From contig JAGBWD010000008.1 in assembly GCA_017629985.1 (NCBI GenBank), positions 1 to 33,433 on the forward strand: a stretch of DNA of 33,433 nt, written 5' to 3'. Within the stretch, counting starts at the first letter, position 1. The number at the start of each line of letters is the position of its first letter. Shown piece by piece: positions 7,437 to 16,612 of this stretch. The notes beneath the pieces are model-generated. The model ran no database searches. It saw only the letters and a list, made by a program, of their open reading frames with translations, and was not told where the DNA came from. Source of the DNA: Alistipes sp. (lineage in GTDB: Bacteria; Bacteroidota; Bacteroidia; Bacteroidales; Rikenellaceae). The position numbers and the translations under genes were made by a program.

Positions 7437-10400
7437 ATGATAGATGTTTCACGATACTCCATCACACATCGCTCGGTTGTCGTTGTGGTGCTTCTCGCCC
7501 TCCTTGGTGGCGGCATCTACGCCTTCACTGCCCTTGGCAAACGCGAAGACTCCACCTTTACCATCAAGAGTGCTATTGTCGTATGTCCCTATGCTGGTGC
7601 TATGCCCCACGAGGTTGAGACCCTTGTTGTGGAGCCTCTGGAGCGTGAGATACGCACCCTCTCCTCTGTCGATAAGATAACCTCCGAGGCCCACTATGGC
7701 TATGCTCGCCTTATGGTTGAGCTGCACCCCTCTACACCCTCGGAGCGTATCCCCCAGCTTTGGGATGAGCTACGCCGCAAGGTCGATAGAGCTAGAGCCT
7801 CACTTCCCACAGAGGTTAGCGATATAGAGGTCGTTGATGACTTTGGCGATGTCTATGGGTTGTACTACGCCCTTGTCTCGGAGGGTGGCTACACCTGGCG
7901 TGAGATGTCGCGCTATGCCAAAGATGTGGAGCGTGAGCTATATGCCATCCCTGGCGTTGATAAGGTGCTGCTCTACGGTGAGCAGTCCCCGCAGGTTGAT
8001 ATCTGGCTCTCGCCCTCTGTGTTGTCCGCCTTTGAGCTTCATGCGGAGGATATCGGGAGCGTCATATCTAGCCAAAATAGGGTAGTGCCACTAGGCACCC
8101 AACAAGCTGGTGAGGTTAGCATAGAGCTTATCGAGGGTTCTACATATAGCTCGTTGTCGGAGCTTGAGAATCAGCTTCTTATAGCCCCTGATGGCAAGCA
8201 GTATCGTCTTGGCGATATTGCCGATGTGGAGTTTGGTTATGTCACACCTTCGCCGTTGCGCATGCGTGTAGATGGCCGTGATGCTATCGCTGTGGCTGTG
8301 GCTAGCAATCCGCAGATGGATATCGTGAAGGTTGGAGCTAGCGTTCAGCAATCTATATCGAGGCTTCGGCAGTCGCTACCTTCGGGGTTGGATATCATAT
8401 CTCTCTACCCCGAGGATAGGATAGCGCGTGAGGCAAACAACACCTTTGTCGTCAATCTCCTGGAGTCGCTGGCCATCGTTATACTCCTTGTTATGGTGGT
8501 GATGGGGTGGCGCTCTGGTGTTATTGTGGGCGCCTCGCTACTCCTCTCCATTGCCGCCACCCTTGTCGTCATGCTCCTCGTTGGTGAGGGTATCAACCGT
8601 ACCTCGTTAGCAGGGTTTATAATCGCAATGGGCATGCTCGTTGATAATGCTATCGTTGTTGTCGATAACACACGTACGCACACGCTCTCGGGTGTTACGC
8701 TCCGCGATGCCGCTATTCGTGGTGCCACGCAGTCGCGCTGGGCGCTCCTTGCCGCCACTGTTGTTGCTATATTGTCGTTTCTCCCTCTGCAGCTAGCCTC
8801 CTCCTCTGTTTCGGAGATTATACGTCCGCTGTTTATCGTTGTCGCCGTGTCGTTGCTTGCTAGCTGGCTCTTTGCCCTCACCGCAACCCCTCTTATGAGC
8901 GTTAGCCTGCTGCACTCTGCGCCACTACCCCCAGCGCCACGACTCTCTTGGTTTGTGCGCGGTATGAGGGTGTTGCTGCGCCATAGGCTGTGGAGTGTCG
9001 CTGTCGCTGTGGTGCTGTTCCTACTCTCATTGTGGGCTATGGGCAGGATGCCCCAAAACTTCTTTCCGCAGCTCTCCAAGCCCTACTTTCGTGCCGATGT
9101 CATCATGGCCGATGGCTACGATATAGAGGCTATGGATAGCCGCCTTCAGAGGATGACCGAGTGGCTTATGTCGCAACCCGAGGTTGTGCATGTCTCTGCC
9201 ACTGCGGGAGGCACGCCACCACGTTACTACCTCGCTAGTAGCAGCTACGCCTCGCGCCCTAACTACGGAAATCTCCTCGTAGAGCTATCCGATGCCGATG
9301 CTACGGCAGATGTTGAGGAGCGCTTTGATGTGTGGGTTGGCGAGCATCTCCCTGATGTGTGGCTTCGCTCCTCGCTCTTTCGTCTCTCTCCCGTTCCCGA
9401 GGCGGCTATAGAGTTTGGCTTCGTGGGTGATAATATCGACACCTTGGCACGCCTCACCTCTCAAGCAATGGATATAATGGGCCGTAGGTGTGATACGCGC
9501 AACGTGCGTAATAGCTGGGGTAATCGTGTGGCACTCTGGCAGCCACATTACTCGCAAATTAAGGCGCAGCGCCTCGGCGTAGATCGTAGTTCTGTGGCTC
9601 GCTCGTTGGAGGTCGCCACCTCGGGTCTTCATGTCGCCACGTTTCGCGATGAGGATGTGCAGATGCCTATCCTTTTGCGTAGCACGCCTCTTGCCGATAG
9701 CTCGCTGCAGTCGCTCACCACGTTGCCTATCTTCTCTGCTTCGGGGCGTAGCTACTCTTTGGCGCAGGCCACCTCCACGTTTTACTTTGGTTTTCAGCCC
9801 TCGCAGATTCGGCGTATTGATTTTGAGCGCGTTATGAAGGCGCAGTGTGATGCCGCAAGGGGTGTAAATGTGATATCGCTGTTTAACACGCTCCGCGAAG
9901 AGCTGGAGCAGAAGATATCCCTCCCGGAGGGTTATCGCATGGAGGTATATGGCGAGCAGGAGAGCCGCGAGGAGTCGAACAAGGCTATTATGGATATGCT
10001 CCCCGTGACGCTAGTTATGATGTTTGTGGTGCTGATGTTGCTCTTTGGTAATCTTCGCTCGCCGATGGTGATATTTCTCACCTTGCCCCTCATATTTGTA
10101 GGTGTTGTCGCAGCTCTTGCTGTTACGGGCAAGATGTTTGACTTCTTCTCGATGCTTGGTCTTCTGGGACTTGTAGGTATGAACGTGAAGAGTGGCGTTA
10201 TCCTCATCTCGCGCATCGAGGAGCTACGCCTGTCGGGTGTTGCGCCCTACGAGGCTATTGTTCAGGCCACCGAGGATAGGTTTATCCCCGTTGTTGCTGC
10301 CTCGGCCACCACCGTCTTGGGTATCTCACCTCTTCTTTTCGACTCGATGTTTGGCAGCATGGCCGCAACGATAATGGGGGGCCTTGTCGTAGCTACACTT

Positions 10401-10457
10401 CTTACCCTTGTGGTGTTACCCGTAGTCTATTCACTTATATACCACATAAAGCGATGA
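7437..10457 (+). CDS. RND-family efflux permease (AcrB-like)
   Basis: This inner membrane proton-driven pump of 1006 residues has the classic RND layout: TM1 near residues 12-30, a large periplasmic loop, TM2-TM6 at about 330-470, a second loop, and TM8-TM12 at the C-terminus. TM4 carries AMGMLVDNAIVVVDN: D403 is kept, but the second acidic residue of the AcrB Asp407-Asp408 pair is Asn (N404). TM10 carries GMNVKSGVILISRIEE, which supplies the conserved relay lysine. The D-to-N form occurs in a subset of HAE-type pumps, so the pump may still be proton coupled. It overlaps the next gene by 4 nt (ATGA). Drug or metabolite specificity is unknown. Confidence 0.95.
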   Translation: MIDVSRYSITHRSVVVVVLLALLGGGIYAFTALGKREDSTFTIKSAIVVCPYAGAMPHEVETLVVEPLEREIRTLSSVDKITSEAHYGYARLMVELHPSTPSERIPQLWDELRRKVDRARASLPTEVSDIEVVDDFGDVYGLYYALVSEGGYTWREMSRYAKDVERELYAIPGVDKVLLYGEQSPQVDIWLSPSVLSAFELHAEDIGSVISSQNRVVPLGTQQAGEVSIELIEGSTYSSLSELENQLLIAPDGKQYRLGDIADVEFGYVTPSPLRMRVDGRDAIAVAVASNPQMDIVKVGASVQQSISRLRQSLPSGLDIISLYPEDRIAREANNTFVVNLLESLAIVILLVMVVMGWRSGVIVGASLLLSIAATLVVMLLVGEGINRTSLAGFIIAMGMLVDNAIVVVDNTRTHTLSGVTLRDAAIRGATQSRWALLAATVVAILSFLPLQLASSSVSEIIRPLFIVVAVSLLASWLFALTATPLMSVSLLHSAPLPPAPRLSWFVRGMRVLLRHRLWSVAVAVVLFLLSLWAMGRMPQNFFPQLSKPYFRADVIMADGYDIEAMDSRLQRMTEWLMSQPEVVHVSATAGGTPPRYYLASSSYASRPNYGNLLVELSDADATADVEERFDVWVGEHLPDVWLRSSLFRLSPVPEAAIEFGFVGDNIDTLARLTSQAMDIMGRRCDTRNVRNSWGNRVALWQPHYSQIKAQRLGVDRSSVARSLEVATSGLHVATFRDEDVQMPILLRSTPLADSSLQSLTTLPIFSASGRSYSLAQATSTFYFGFQPSQIRRIDFERVMKAQCDAARGVNVISLFNTLREELEQKISLPEGYRMEVYGEQESREESNKAIMDMLPVTLVMMFVVLMLLFGNLRSPMVIFLTLPLIFVGVVAALAVTGKMFDFFSMLGLLGLVGMNVKSGVILISRIEELRLSGVAPYEAIVQATEDRFIPVVAASATTVLGISPLLFDSMFGSMAATIMGGLVVATLLTLVVLPVVYSLIYHIKR

Positions 10458-11683
10458 TTTATAGAGTGTTACTTCTTTTGGCTATAGTTGTTTCGCCATG
10501 TAGCCTCTCTGCGCAGCTTTCGCTACGCGAATATATAGATATGGTTCGCGAGTATAGCCACGCCTTGGCTAGCTCCGAGGCTGCCACCAAGGCTGCTGCT
10601 GCCGATATGCAAATCGCTAGGAAGCAGCTACTTCCGAGCCTCGATATGGGTGCAGAGGCAAACTACGAGATGCGTGATGGTGAGCATCTAGATTGGCTTG
10701 TTCGTGCCGATATCACCCAGCCTATATATCTTGGTGGTGGCCTTCAGGCGCGGCAGCGTCAGGCAGAGATGGTGCTAAACGCCACACGGAGCAACGCGGA
10801 GGTTGTCTATCGCGATGTTTTGTATAGTGCCAAGGTGGCATATTGGCAGCTCTCACGCGCCGAGATATACTATCGTGCTATAGAGCGTTATTGTAGCATC
10901 GTGGGGTCGTTGCGTCAGGTTGTGGAGCGCCGCTTTATGGAGGGGTATACAGCAAAAGGTGACCTCCTGCAACTAGAATCTCGCATGAGCGATGCGGAGT
11001 ATCAGCTGTCGCGTGCCGAGCAGCAGCGGCTTCAGGCCCTCCATGGTTTTAACCTCCTCCGCGGTGCAGACCCTATGTGTGATGCTCGCTTAAGCGAAAG
11101 TATACTTGACACTATCTATGCTCCTGTGCGTAAGGATATTAACGAGGTAGTATGCTCGCACCCCGATTATGTTGCAAGTGTCGCTGGGCGAGAGGCGGCA
11201 CGCTATGGCGTTAAGGTTGTCGAGGCTCGCTATCTCCCCTCGGTGAGATTAAACCTCTACGGCCTTATGATTCCCAAGGGTGCGCAAAGAGATGTGGGTG
11301 TGGATGGTGGTGTAGGCATCTCGCTCACGGCGCCTATCTTTCACTTTGCCGAGCGGCGCGAGGCGGTTCGTTCTGCCGAGAGTAGCCTGGAGCAGAGGGC
11401 GATAGTGGTTGATGAGATTGTCGATAAGATATCTTTGGACGAGAGTAACTCCTGGACAAATATCCTCTCCACGCAGTCTCGTGTTCGTGCTGTGCAGCGG
11501 AGTCTCGACATAGCTTTGGAGAACCTGGAGATGAGTACCTACTCCTATAGTGAGGGTATGGCTACGATACTCGATGTTTTGCAGGCGCAAATTAGCTGGT
11601 TGCAGATATATAGCAACGCCATCTCGGCGCAGTATGATTATGCTGTGGCTGTTGCAGCATATAGCTACGTTGTTGGAGAGTAA
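10454..11683 (+). CDS. TolC-like outer membrane efflux protein
   Basis: This is the outer membrane channel of the preceding RND pump. The 409-residue product starts with a signal peptide ending near SLSAQ (residue 21). Two repeated, mostly helical halves follow, rich in Ala, Glu, Arg and Gln, as in the OEP/TolC family. Typical segments are ARKQLLPSLDMGAEANYEM, KVAYWQLSRAEIYYRAIER and, in the second half, EARYLPSVRLNLYGL and EGMATILDVLQAQISWLQIYSNAISAQYDYAVA. Its start overlaps the permease stop (ATGA), implying coupled translation. The length suits Bacteroidetes members of the family. Confidence 0.92.
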   Translation: MIYRVLLLLAIVVSPCSLSAQLSLREYIDMVREYSHALASSEAATKAAAADMQIARKQLLPSLDMGAEANYEMRDGEHLDWLVRADITQPIYLGGGLQARQRQAEMVLNATRSNAEVVYRDVLYSAKVAYWQLSRAEIYYRAIERYCSIVGSLRQVVERRFMEGYTAKGDLLQLESRMSDAEYQLSRAEQQRLQALHGFNLLRGADPMCDARLSESILDTIYAPVRKDINEVVCSHPDYVASVAGREAARYGVKVVEARYLPSVRLNLYGLMIPKGAQRDVGVDGGVGISLTAPIFHFAERREAVRSAESSLEQRAIVVDEIVDKISLDESNSWTNILSTQSRVRAVQRSLDIALENLEMSTYSYSEGMATILDVLQAQISWLQIYSNAISAQYDYAVAVAAYSYVVGE

Positions 11684-11700
11684 AAAGTTGTTGTATCACG

Positions 11701-11731
11701 TTTGACAATTCACAAAAAAGTCGTATATTTG
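11701..11731 (+). promoter_or_regulatory. Strong promoter for the TPR / beta-barrel genes
   Basis: TTTG at 11701-11704 and TATATTTG at 11724-11731 are separated by exactly 19 nt, a perfect match to the Bacteroidetes consensus. The predicted start is near 11738. That excludes the in-frame ATG at 11733 and supports the ATG at 11754. Confidence 0.8.
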
Positions 11732-11753
11732 CATGTATTTATACCTATGTAAT

Positions 11754-14735
11754 ATGCGACAATATATTATAACTATAGCCATGCTCATACTTCTGGGTTC
11801 TATGCCACAGAGGGGTATGGCACAAATTTCCGACCGCAGAGTCGATATGGAGCATATCGAGAGTATGCTCGACCGTAGCCGCTGGGGTGATGCTTATGCT
11901 GCCCTTGTGGAGTTTGGCGATAGCCTCGACCCTATCACCGACAACCGCGATGTGGAGTGGACAGAGTATCATAAGGCTCTCTGTGCCATGAAGCTCGGCA
12001 TGGGTAACTTCGAGAGCCTCATGGAGCGCTTCATAGAGCGCTACCCACAGAGCATCTATGCTAATAAGGTGTCGTTCCTCATAGCGTGTGCCACATGCGA
12101 CAAGGGTGACTTGAGTCGCGCCAAGAGCCTCTTCGAGGAGGTAGATTATAAGGCTCTTGATAGCCGTGAGCGTGAGCGTTACGACATGCGTCTGGGCTAC
12201 ATTCGTTTCACAGATGGTGAGTATGAAGGTGCCAAGGAGCATTTTCAGAAGATAGCTACCATCTCGGAGTATTACCCTCATGCCCTCTATTACACCTCCT
12301 ACATCGCCTATGTTGAGAACCGCAACGAGGAGGCCGAGAAGGGCTTTGTAGCTCTCAAGAGATATCAGCCATACGACAAGCTTGCCCCCTTCTATCTCCT
12401 GCAACTAGAGTACCGCAAGGGTAACTACGACAATGTCATCACCGAGGGTGAGAGGCTTCTGCCGCAGGCTTCGGGCGACACTAGACACGACCTTGTTCGC
12501 ATCGTTGCCGAGAGCTACTTCATAAAGGGTGATTATGCCAATGCCATACGCTATATCGCGGAGCTTCCCGAGGATAAATGTTCTCGTCAGGAGGATTATA
12601 TCCACGGCTACTCGCTCTATCGCATGGCCCGCTACAAGGATGCTGTGGAGCCTCTAAAGAGGGTGTGTGGTGCCGATGATGAGCTTACACAAAATGCCTC
12701 ATACCACCTTGGCGACTGCTACCTTCGCATGGGTAATAAGAGCAGCGCTGCCGATGCCTTTGCTATGGCATCCACAGGTGGCTACGATGAGAATATCGCT
12801 CGTGAGTCGTTGCTAAATTATGGCCGCCTAAAGTATGAGCTTGGTGGTGGTATCTTCAATGAGGCTATCAACGTCTTGCAGGAGTACCTGGTGCGCTATC
12901 CCCACTCTGAACATGCCCCCGAGGTGAAGAGACTGCTTGTTGCAGCATATTACAACTCCAAGGATTATGATGCTGCATATAAGGGTATTCGCGAGATTCC
13001 AAATCCCGATGATGAGATACGCTCTGCACTGCAGAAAGTTGCTGTCTTCCGCGCTGTGAAGGCCATTGGCGAGAAACGCTGGGAGGAGGCCGAGGCGTTG
13101 CTTAATGAGTCGAAGGAGATAGGTCTCGTTTCAAAGTATAACGCTCTGACGCTCTATTGGCTTGGTGAGGTTGCCTACCAGAGGGGTGATGCGAAGCTCG
13201 CCAAGAGCTACTACGAGGATTATATACGCCGCGCACCAAAGGGCGAGATGGAGTACTTCTTTGCCCATTATGGCTTGGGATATGTATCTCTAGAGCTTGG
13301 AGATATGGCGGCGGCGCAGAGTGCCTTCCAGAGCTTTGTGCGCGACTACACTAAGCGCGATAGCTACCTCTATGATGCCCACAACCGCCTTGGTGATGCC
13401 CACTACGCTATGCGCGAGTTCTCCGATGCCCGCAAGGTCTATAACGTAGTTGCCAAGGCCCCTGTTGCGGAGCGCTACTACGCCTTGTATCAGATTGCCA
13501 AGGTTGATGGCATCGACAATAAGCCACAATCAAAAATCGAGAAGCTAAAGTCTATCGTCTCCCTTGCCAAGGGGCCATACGTAGATGATGCGTGGTATGA
13601 GCTGGGTAAGACATATCTCGCCACCGAGCAGTATAAGAGTGGCGCCACCACGCTCCAGAGTTTCGTAGATAAGAATCCACAATCACCATACTATATCCCT
13701 GCGCTTTCGGATTTGGCTCTGGCGTACTACAACCTTGGTCGCAAGGATGATGCCCGCAAGTGCTATGAGAGGGTCGTGGACTACGACTCGCAGTCTGCTG
13801 CGGCTATGGAGGCTATACGTGGCATTCGTGAGATTTATGTCTCACAGGGCGATGTAAATGGCTACTTTGAGTATGCCGAGCGCAAGGGTTTGCAGGGCGA
13901 CATGAGCGTTGCGGCTCGTGACTCGTTGAGCTTTGTTGCTGCTAGAAACCTATACCTTGCAGGTGACATGGGTGGCGCCAAGGAGAGCCTTAATAGCTAC
14001 CTCAAGGAGTTTGACCAAGGATATAACCGCACCGAGGCACTCTTCTATTTGAGTGACTGCTACGTGGCGTTGGAGGATAACGATGCAGCTTTGGCTACCA
14101 TGCGTGAGCTTCTCGACCATGGCACCACACAATATACCGAGCGTGTGTTGGATGTATATTCGCGCATGAGCTACGACATGTCGCAGTGGGAGAGCGCCGC
14201 AAAGGCATACCGCCAGCTCTACGATATCACACAGGATGGCAAGCGCCGTGAGGTTATCGCCGAGGGGTATGTAGATGCTACGCTTAAGTATGCCACTGGG
14301 GAGCAGATTGTCGGCATGGCAGATGATGTAGCTACGATGAGCGATGTGTCATCGTGGGCGCGTAGAGCCTCTATGCTTGCCAAGGCTAATATCCTTCGTG
14401 AGCAGGGTAAGCGTGCCGAGGCCCTAGAGATATATAATGAGCTAGCGGCGGATAGACGTAGTGTGGAGGGTGCCGAGGCATACTTCCGCTTGGTTGAGGA
14501 TGACTTCCTCGCGGAGAACTACGAGGGTGCCGAGCAGCGTGTATATGCTCTTGGCGAGTGTGGCTCGATGTATTGGCAGGCAAAGGTATATCTTCTCCTT
14601 GGTGATATCCTTGTCAAGCAGCAAAATACCTTCCAGGCGCGTGCCACATATCAGAGTATTGTGGATGGCTATACCCCAAAGGATGATGGCATCGTAGATG
14701 AGGCGAAGAGTCGCATTGCGGCATTGCCAAAGTAG
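11754..14735 (+). CDS. Large exported tetratricopeptide repeat protein
   Basis: The 993-residue product has a signal peptide (MRQYIITIAMLILLGSMPQRGMAQ, cleavage after GMA), so it should act in the periplasm or at the outer membrane. The mature part is almost entirely degenerate TPR helices; for example the repeats around ASYHLGDCYLRMGNKSSAADAFAMA, YWLGEVAYQRGDAKLAKSYYEDYI and ALSDLALAYYNLGRKDDARKCYERV show the A/G/Y/A/P pattern. It has no catalytic domain, and the role is probably protein-protein scaffolding, as in YbgF/BamD-type proteins. It has its own strong promoter and is followed 7 nt later by an outer membrane barrel gene. The start at 11754 was taken because 11733 precedes the predicted transcript start. 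The specific function is unknown. Confidence 0.85.
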   Translation: MRQYIITIAMLILLGSMPQRGMAQISDRRVDMEHIESMLDRSRWGDAYAALVEFGDSLDPITDNRDVEWTEYHKALCAMKLGMGNFESLMERFIERYPQSIYANKVSFLIACATCDKGDLSRAKSLFEEVDYKALDSRERERYDMRLGYIRFTDGEYEGAKEHFQKIATISEYYPHALYYTSYIAYVENRNEEAEKGFVALKRYQPYDKLAPFYLLQLEYRKGNYDNVITEGERLLPQASGDTRHDLVRIVAESYFIKGDYANAIRYIAELPEDKCSRQEDYIHGYSLYRMARYKDAVEPLKRVCGADDELTQNASYHLGDCYLRMGNKSSAADAFAMASTGGYDENIARESLLNYGRLKYELGGGIFNEAINVLQEYLVRYPHSEHAPEVKRLLVAAYYNSKDYDAAYKGIREIPNPDDEIRSALQKVAVFRAVKAIGEKRWEEAEALLNESKEIGLVSKYNALTLYWLGEVAYQRGDAKLAKSYYEDYIRRAPKGEMEYFFAHYGLGYVSLELGDMAAAQSAFQSFVRDYTKRDSYLYDAHNRLGDAHYAMREFSDARKVYNVVAKAPVAERYYALYQIAKVDGIDNKPQSKIEKLKSIVSLAKGPYVDDAWYELGKTYLATEQYKSGATTLQSFVDKNPQSPYYIPALSDLALAYYNLGRKDDARKCYERVVDYDSQSAAAMEAIRGIREIYVSQGDVNGYFEYAERKGLQGDMSVAARDSLSFVAARNLYLAGDMGGAKESLNSYLKEFDQGYNRTEALFYLSDCYVALEDNDAALATMRELLDHGTTQYTERVLDVYSRMSYDMSQWESAAKAYRQLYDITQDGKRREVIAEGYVDATLKYATGEQIVGMADDVATMSDVSSWARRASMLAKANILREQGKRAEALEIYNELAADRRSVEGAEAYFRLVEDDFLAENYEGAEQRVYALGECGSMYWQAKVYLLLGDILVKQQNTFQARATYQSIVDGYTPKDDGIVDEAKSRIAALPK

Positions 14736-14742
14736 TGTTAAT

Positions 14743-16431
14743 ATGTTTATAGATACGAGTATGAGATACCTAAAACTTATTACTATATTGTTTGTGTTGG
14801 GTGGTGTTGTTGTGCCACGCAACGCCTCGGCGCAGGAGCAGAAGCATGTGGAGGTTACAACAATATATACCCCCGAGGTGGAGAGGGTCAAGAAACTAGA
14901 TGTCCCCGCCTCTGTTGCCGAGGGCGCAGATATAGAGCCAGAGATAAACTATAACGTGACGCCCGAGACCTGGCAGATAAAGCTCCAGGACCACAATTTC
15001 GCGCCTGCGAAGGCTAGCTATTGGGACTTTAGCCGTGCCGAGCATTGCTACACACGCCTTGCTTCGGGCTATCCGCTTATCTCTGATGCCGAGCTACGTT
15101 ATATGATTCAGAATGTGCGTGTGGGATATCTTGGTGTTGGCGTTGATCACAAAGGTCGCTTCTCGCCAAGGAGAAATGGCGCAGGCGTGGAGCGCTCCAT
15201 CGCCGATAGCTACGACATGCAAAATCGTGCCTACTTTCATGGTGGCGCTGTGGCTGGCAAGAGGATGTTTGAGAGCAGCCTCGACTATAACTTCGATATC
15301 TATAATCGCTATGCCGTTGTAGAGAGTCCATCGCGCCTCTACTTCAACGATGCTAATCTCGCCATGCGCTTTGGTGATAACTTCTCGAACCTCTCGCGCA
15401 TGAACTTCAACATCGAGCTACATGGTGGCTACTGGAGCCATGTACCACCTATGTCTGCGGAGGATGGTGCAATTCCCGAGTTTTCTGCTGGCGCCTCGCT
15501 GCAACTAAAGCGCGACTTTAAGGGAAATGTCGTGGGCTTTGGTGCCGAGTATGATATGTGGCAATCTACAGCATCTAGCTATCGTGACATCCGTTTTGGT
15601 GCAGACGTGGAGTATGCTCGTGACTTTGGTGTTATCGCCGTTGATGCCTCTATAGGCTATCTCTACGACAAGGTTCGTAACCGTGATGAGGCCTCACACT
15701 TCATCCCTGCATCGTTGCGTCTCGACTTCAATGTGGGCCTCGAGGCACTACGTCCATATATCGATGCTGGTACCACAGTGTCGCAGAATGGTGTAGCACA
15801 GCTATATCGCATAAATCCATACCTCGACTACGACTACTCTCAAGCTATGCTTCTTGAGATGCCCAACACCCGCAGCTATAACATCTCTGGAGGTTTTACA
15901 GGTAAGGTGTTTGCCTCACGCCTCACCTATCGTGCCTATGTTGGCGTTAGCTTTTTGCGCGACCAGGTGTTGTGGTATATAAATAGGGTAGGATGCTTTG
16001 GTGTCGCCGCTACGGACAATAGCCGTATAGCCTTTGGTGCCGAGGTTGATTATCGCCCCGTGGGAGGTCTCTCTATCGGAGCTATGTTTTATGCCCATCT
16101 CGATAACACGAAGAGCGACTACGCTATTAGCGATGCACGTATGCGCGGCTCCTTCGATATAAAGTATAACATCAAGCGTTGGCAGTTCTATCTCTCTGGC
16201 GATTTGACAGGCCGCCGTAGCTGGTCGGCGATTACTGCCGAGGGCATCGATAAGGAGGCCTACGTTACGCCTGTCACCTTTGACCTTGGCGTGGGCATCA
16301 GCTGCCGTGTGACACGAAAGATAGAGGTATTTGTTGATGGCTATAACCTCTTGAATCAGAATATAACCAACTACGCATATTATGAGCGTAACGGCATAGG
16401 CTGTATGGCGGGTGTGAAGATTGATTTTTAG
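14743..16431 (+). CDS. Outer membrane beta-barrel protein (TonB-receptor barrel-like)
   Basis: The 562-residue product has a signal peptide ending at PRNASAQEQ. A short N-terminal stretch contains YTPEVERVKKLDVPASV, after which long alternating beta-strand patterns end in GIGCMAGVKIDF with a terminal Phe, typical of proteins folded by the BAM machine. There is no plug domain and no visible SusC/D features, so it is not a full TonB receptor; NLLNQNITNYAYYERNGIG resembles the last strands of such barrels. An alternative start is 14761 (MRYLK), which gives a more standard signal peptide. It follows the TPR gene after 7 nt and probably works with it. Substrate unknown. Confidence 0.78.
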   Translation: MFIDTSMRYLKLITILFVLGGVVVPRNASAQEQKHVEVTTIYTPEVERVKKLDVPASVAEGADIEPEINYNVTPETWQIKLQDHNFAPAKASYWDFSRAEHCYTRLASGYPLISDAELRYMIQNVRVGYLGVGVDHKGRFSPRRNGAGVERSIADSYDMQNRAYFHGGAVAGKRMFESSLDYNFDIYNRYAVVESPSRLYFNDANLAMRFGDNFSNLSRMNFNIELHGGYWSHVPPMSAEDGAIPEFSAGASLQLKRDFKGNVVGFGAEYDMWQSTASSYRDIRFGADVEYARDFGVIAVDASIGYLYDKVRNRDEASHFIPASLRLDFNVGLEALRPYIDAGTTVSQNGVAQLYRINPYLDYDYSQAMLLEMPNTRSYNISGGFTGKVFASRLTYRAYVGVSFLRDQVLWYINRVGCFGVAATDNSRIAFGAEVDYRPVGGLSIGAMFYAHLDNTKSDYAISDARMRGSFDIKYNIKRWQFYLSGDLTGRRSWSAITAEGIDKEAYVTPVTFDLGVGISCRVTRKIEVFVDGYNLLNQNITNYAYYERNGIGCMAGVKIDF

Positions 16432-16466
16432 GGCTTAAGAGTAGCTTGCCTATAGATACAAAAAAA

Positions 16467-16562
16467 GGGTAAGCTACTTATATCGCACCGCTACAACCGC
16501 ATACCCTTGCTCGATTCCTCGCCTGGGGGGTTCTGCAGGAGCTGGTCGTATAAGACTTACCC
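16467..16562 (-). ncRNA. ffs: Small signal recognition particle RNA (4.5S-like)
   Basis: Read on the minus strand, this 96-nt RNA carries the SRP domain IV signature AGG-CGA-GGAA-TCG-AGCA: a GGAA tetraloop on a 3-bp stem, flanked by the asymmetric loop bound by Ffh. The two ends pair: GGGTAAG at the 5' end with CTTACCC at the 3' end, then TTATA with TATAA. A run of seven T follows the 3' end (16466-16460), so the RNA helix doubles as its own terminator. A matching promoter lies just upstream. It guides co-translational membrane targeting with Ffh and FtsY. The ends are predicted to within a few nucleotides. Confidence 0.9.
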
Positions 16563-16567
16563 GGGTG

Positions 16568-16598
16568 CAAAAGTACAAAAAAAATGTATCTTTGCAAA
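16568..16598 (-). promoter_or_regulatory. Promoter of the SRP RNA gene
   Basis: On the minus strand TTTG (16598-16595) and TACTTTTG (16575-16568) are spaced by 19 nt. The start would fall 6-7 nt downstream, at or next to 16562, exactly where the paired end of the SRP RNA begins. Confidence 0.75.
16587..16594 (+). promoter_or_regulatory. -7 element for mltG, overlapping the ffs promoter
   Basis: TATCTTTG fits TAnnTTTG and would start transcription near 16601, 12 nt before the mltG ATG. No TTTG is seen at the -33 position. The same TTTGCAAA stretch holds the -33 element of the divergent SRP RNA promoter, so the two promoters share DNA. Confidence 0.55.
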
Positions 16599-16612
16599 TA
16601 AAAATTAAGAAA

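Noticed and set aside
16565-16612. Upstream GTG start for MltG
   Set aside because: The added 16 residues lie in the overlapping promoters and would be untranscribed from the TATCTTTG element; ATG 16613 gives a normal membrane anchor.
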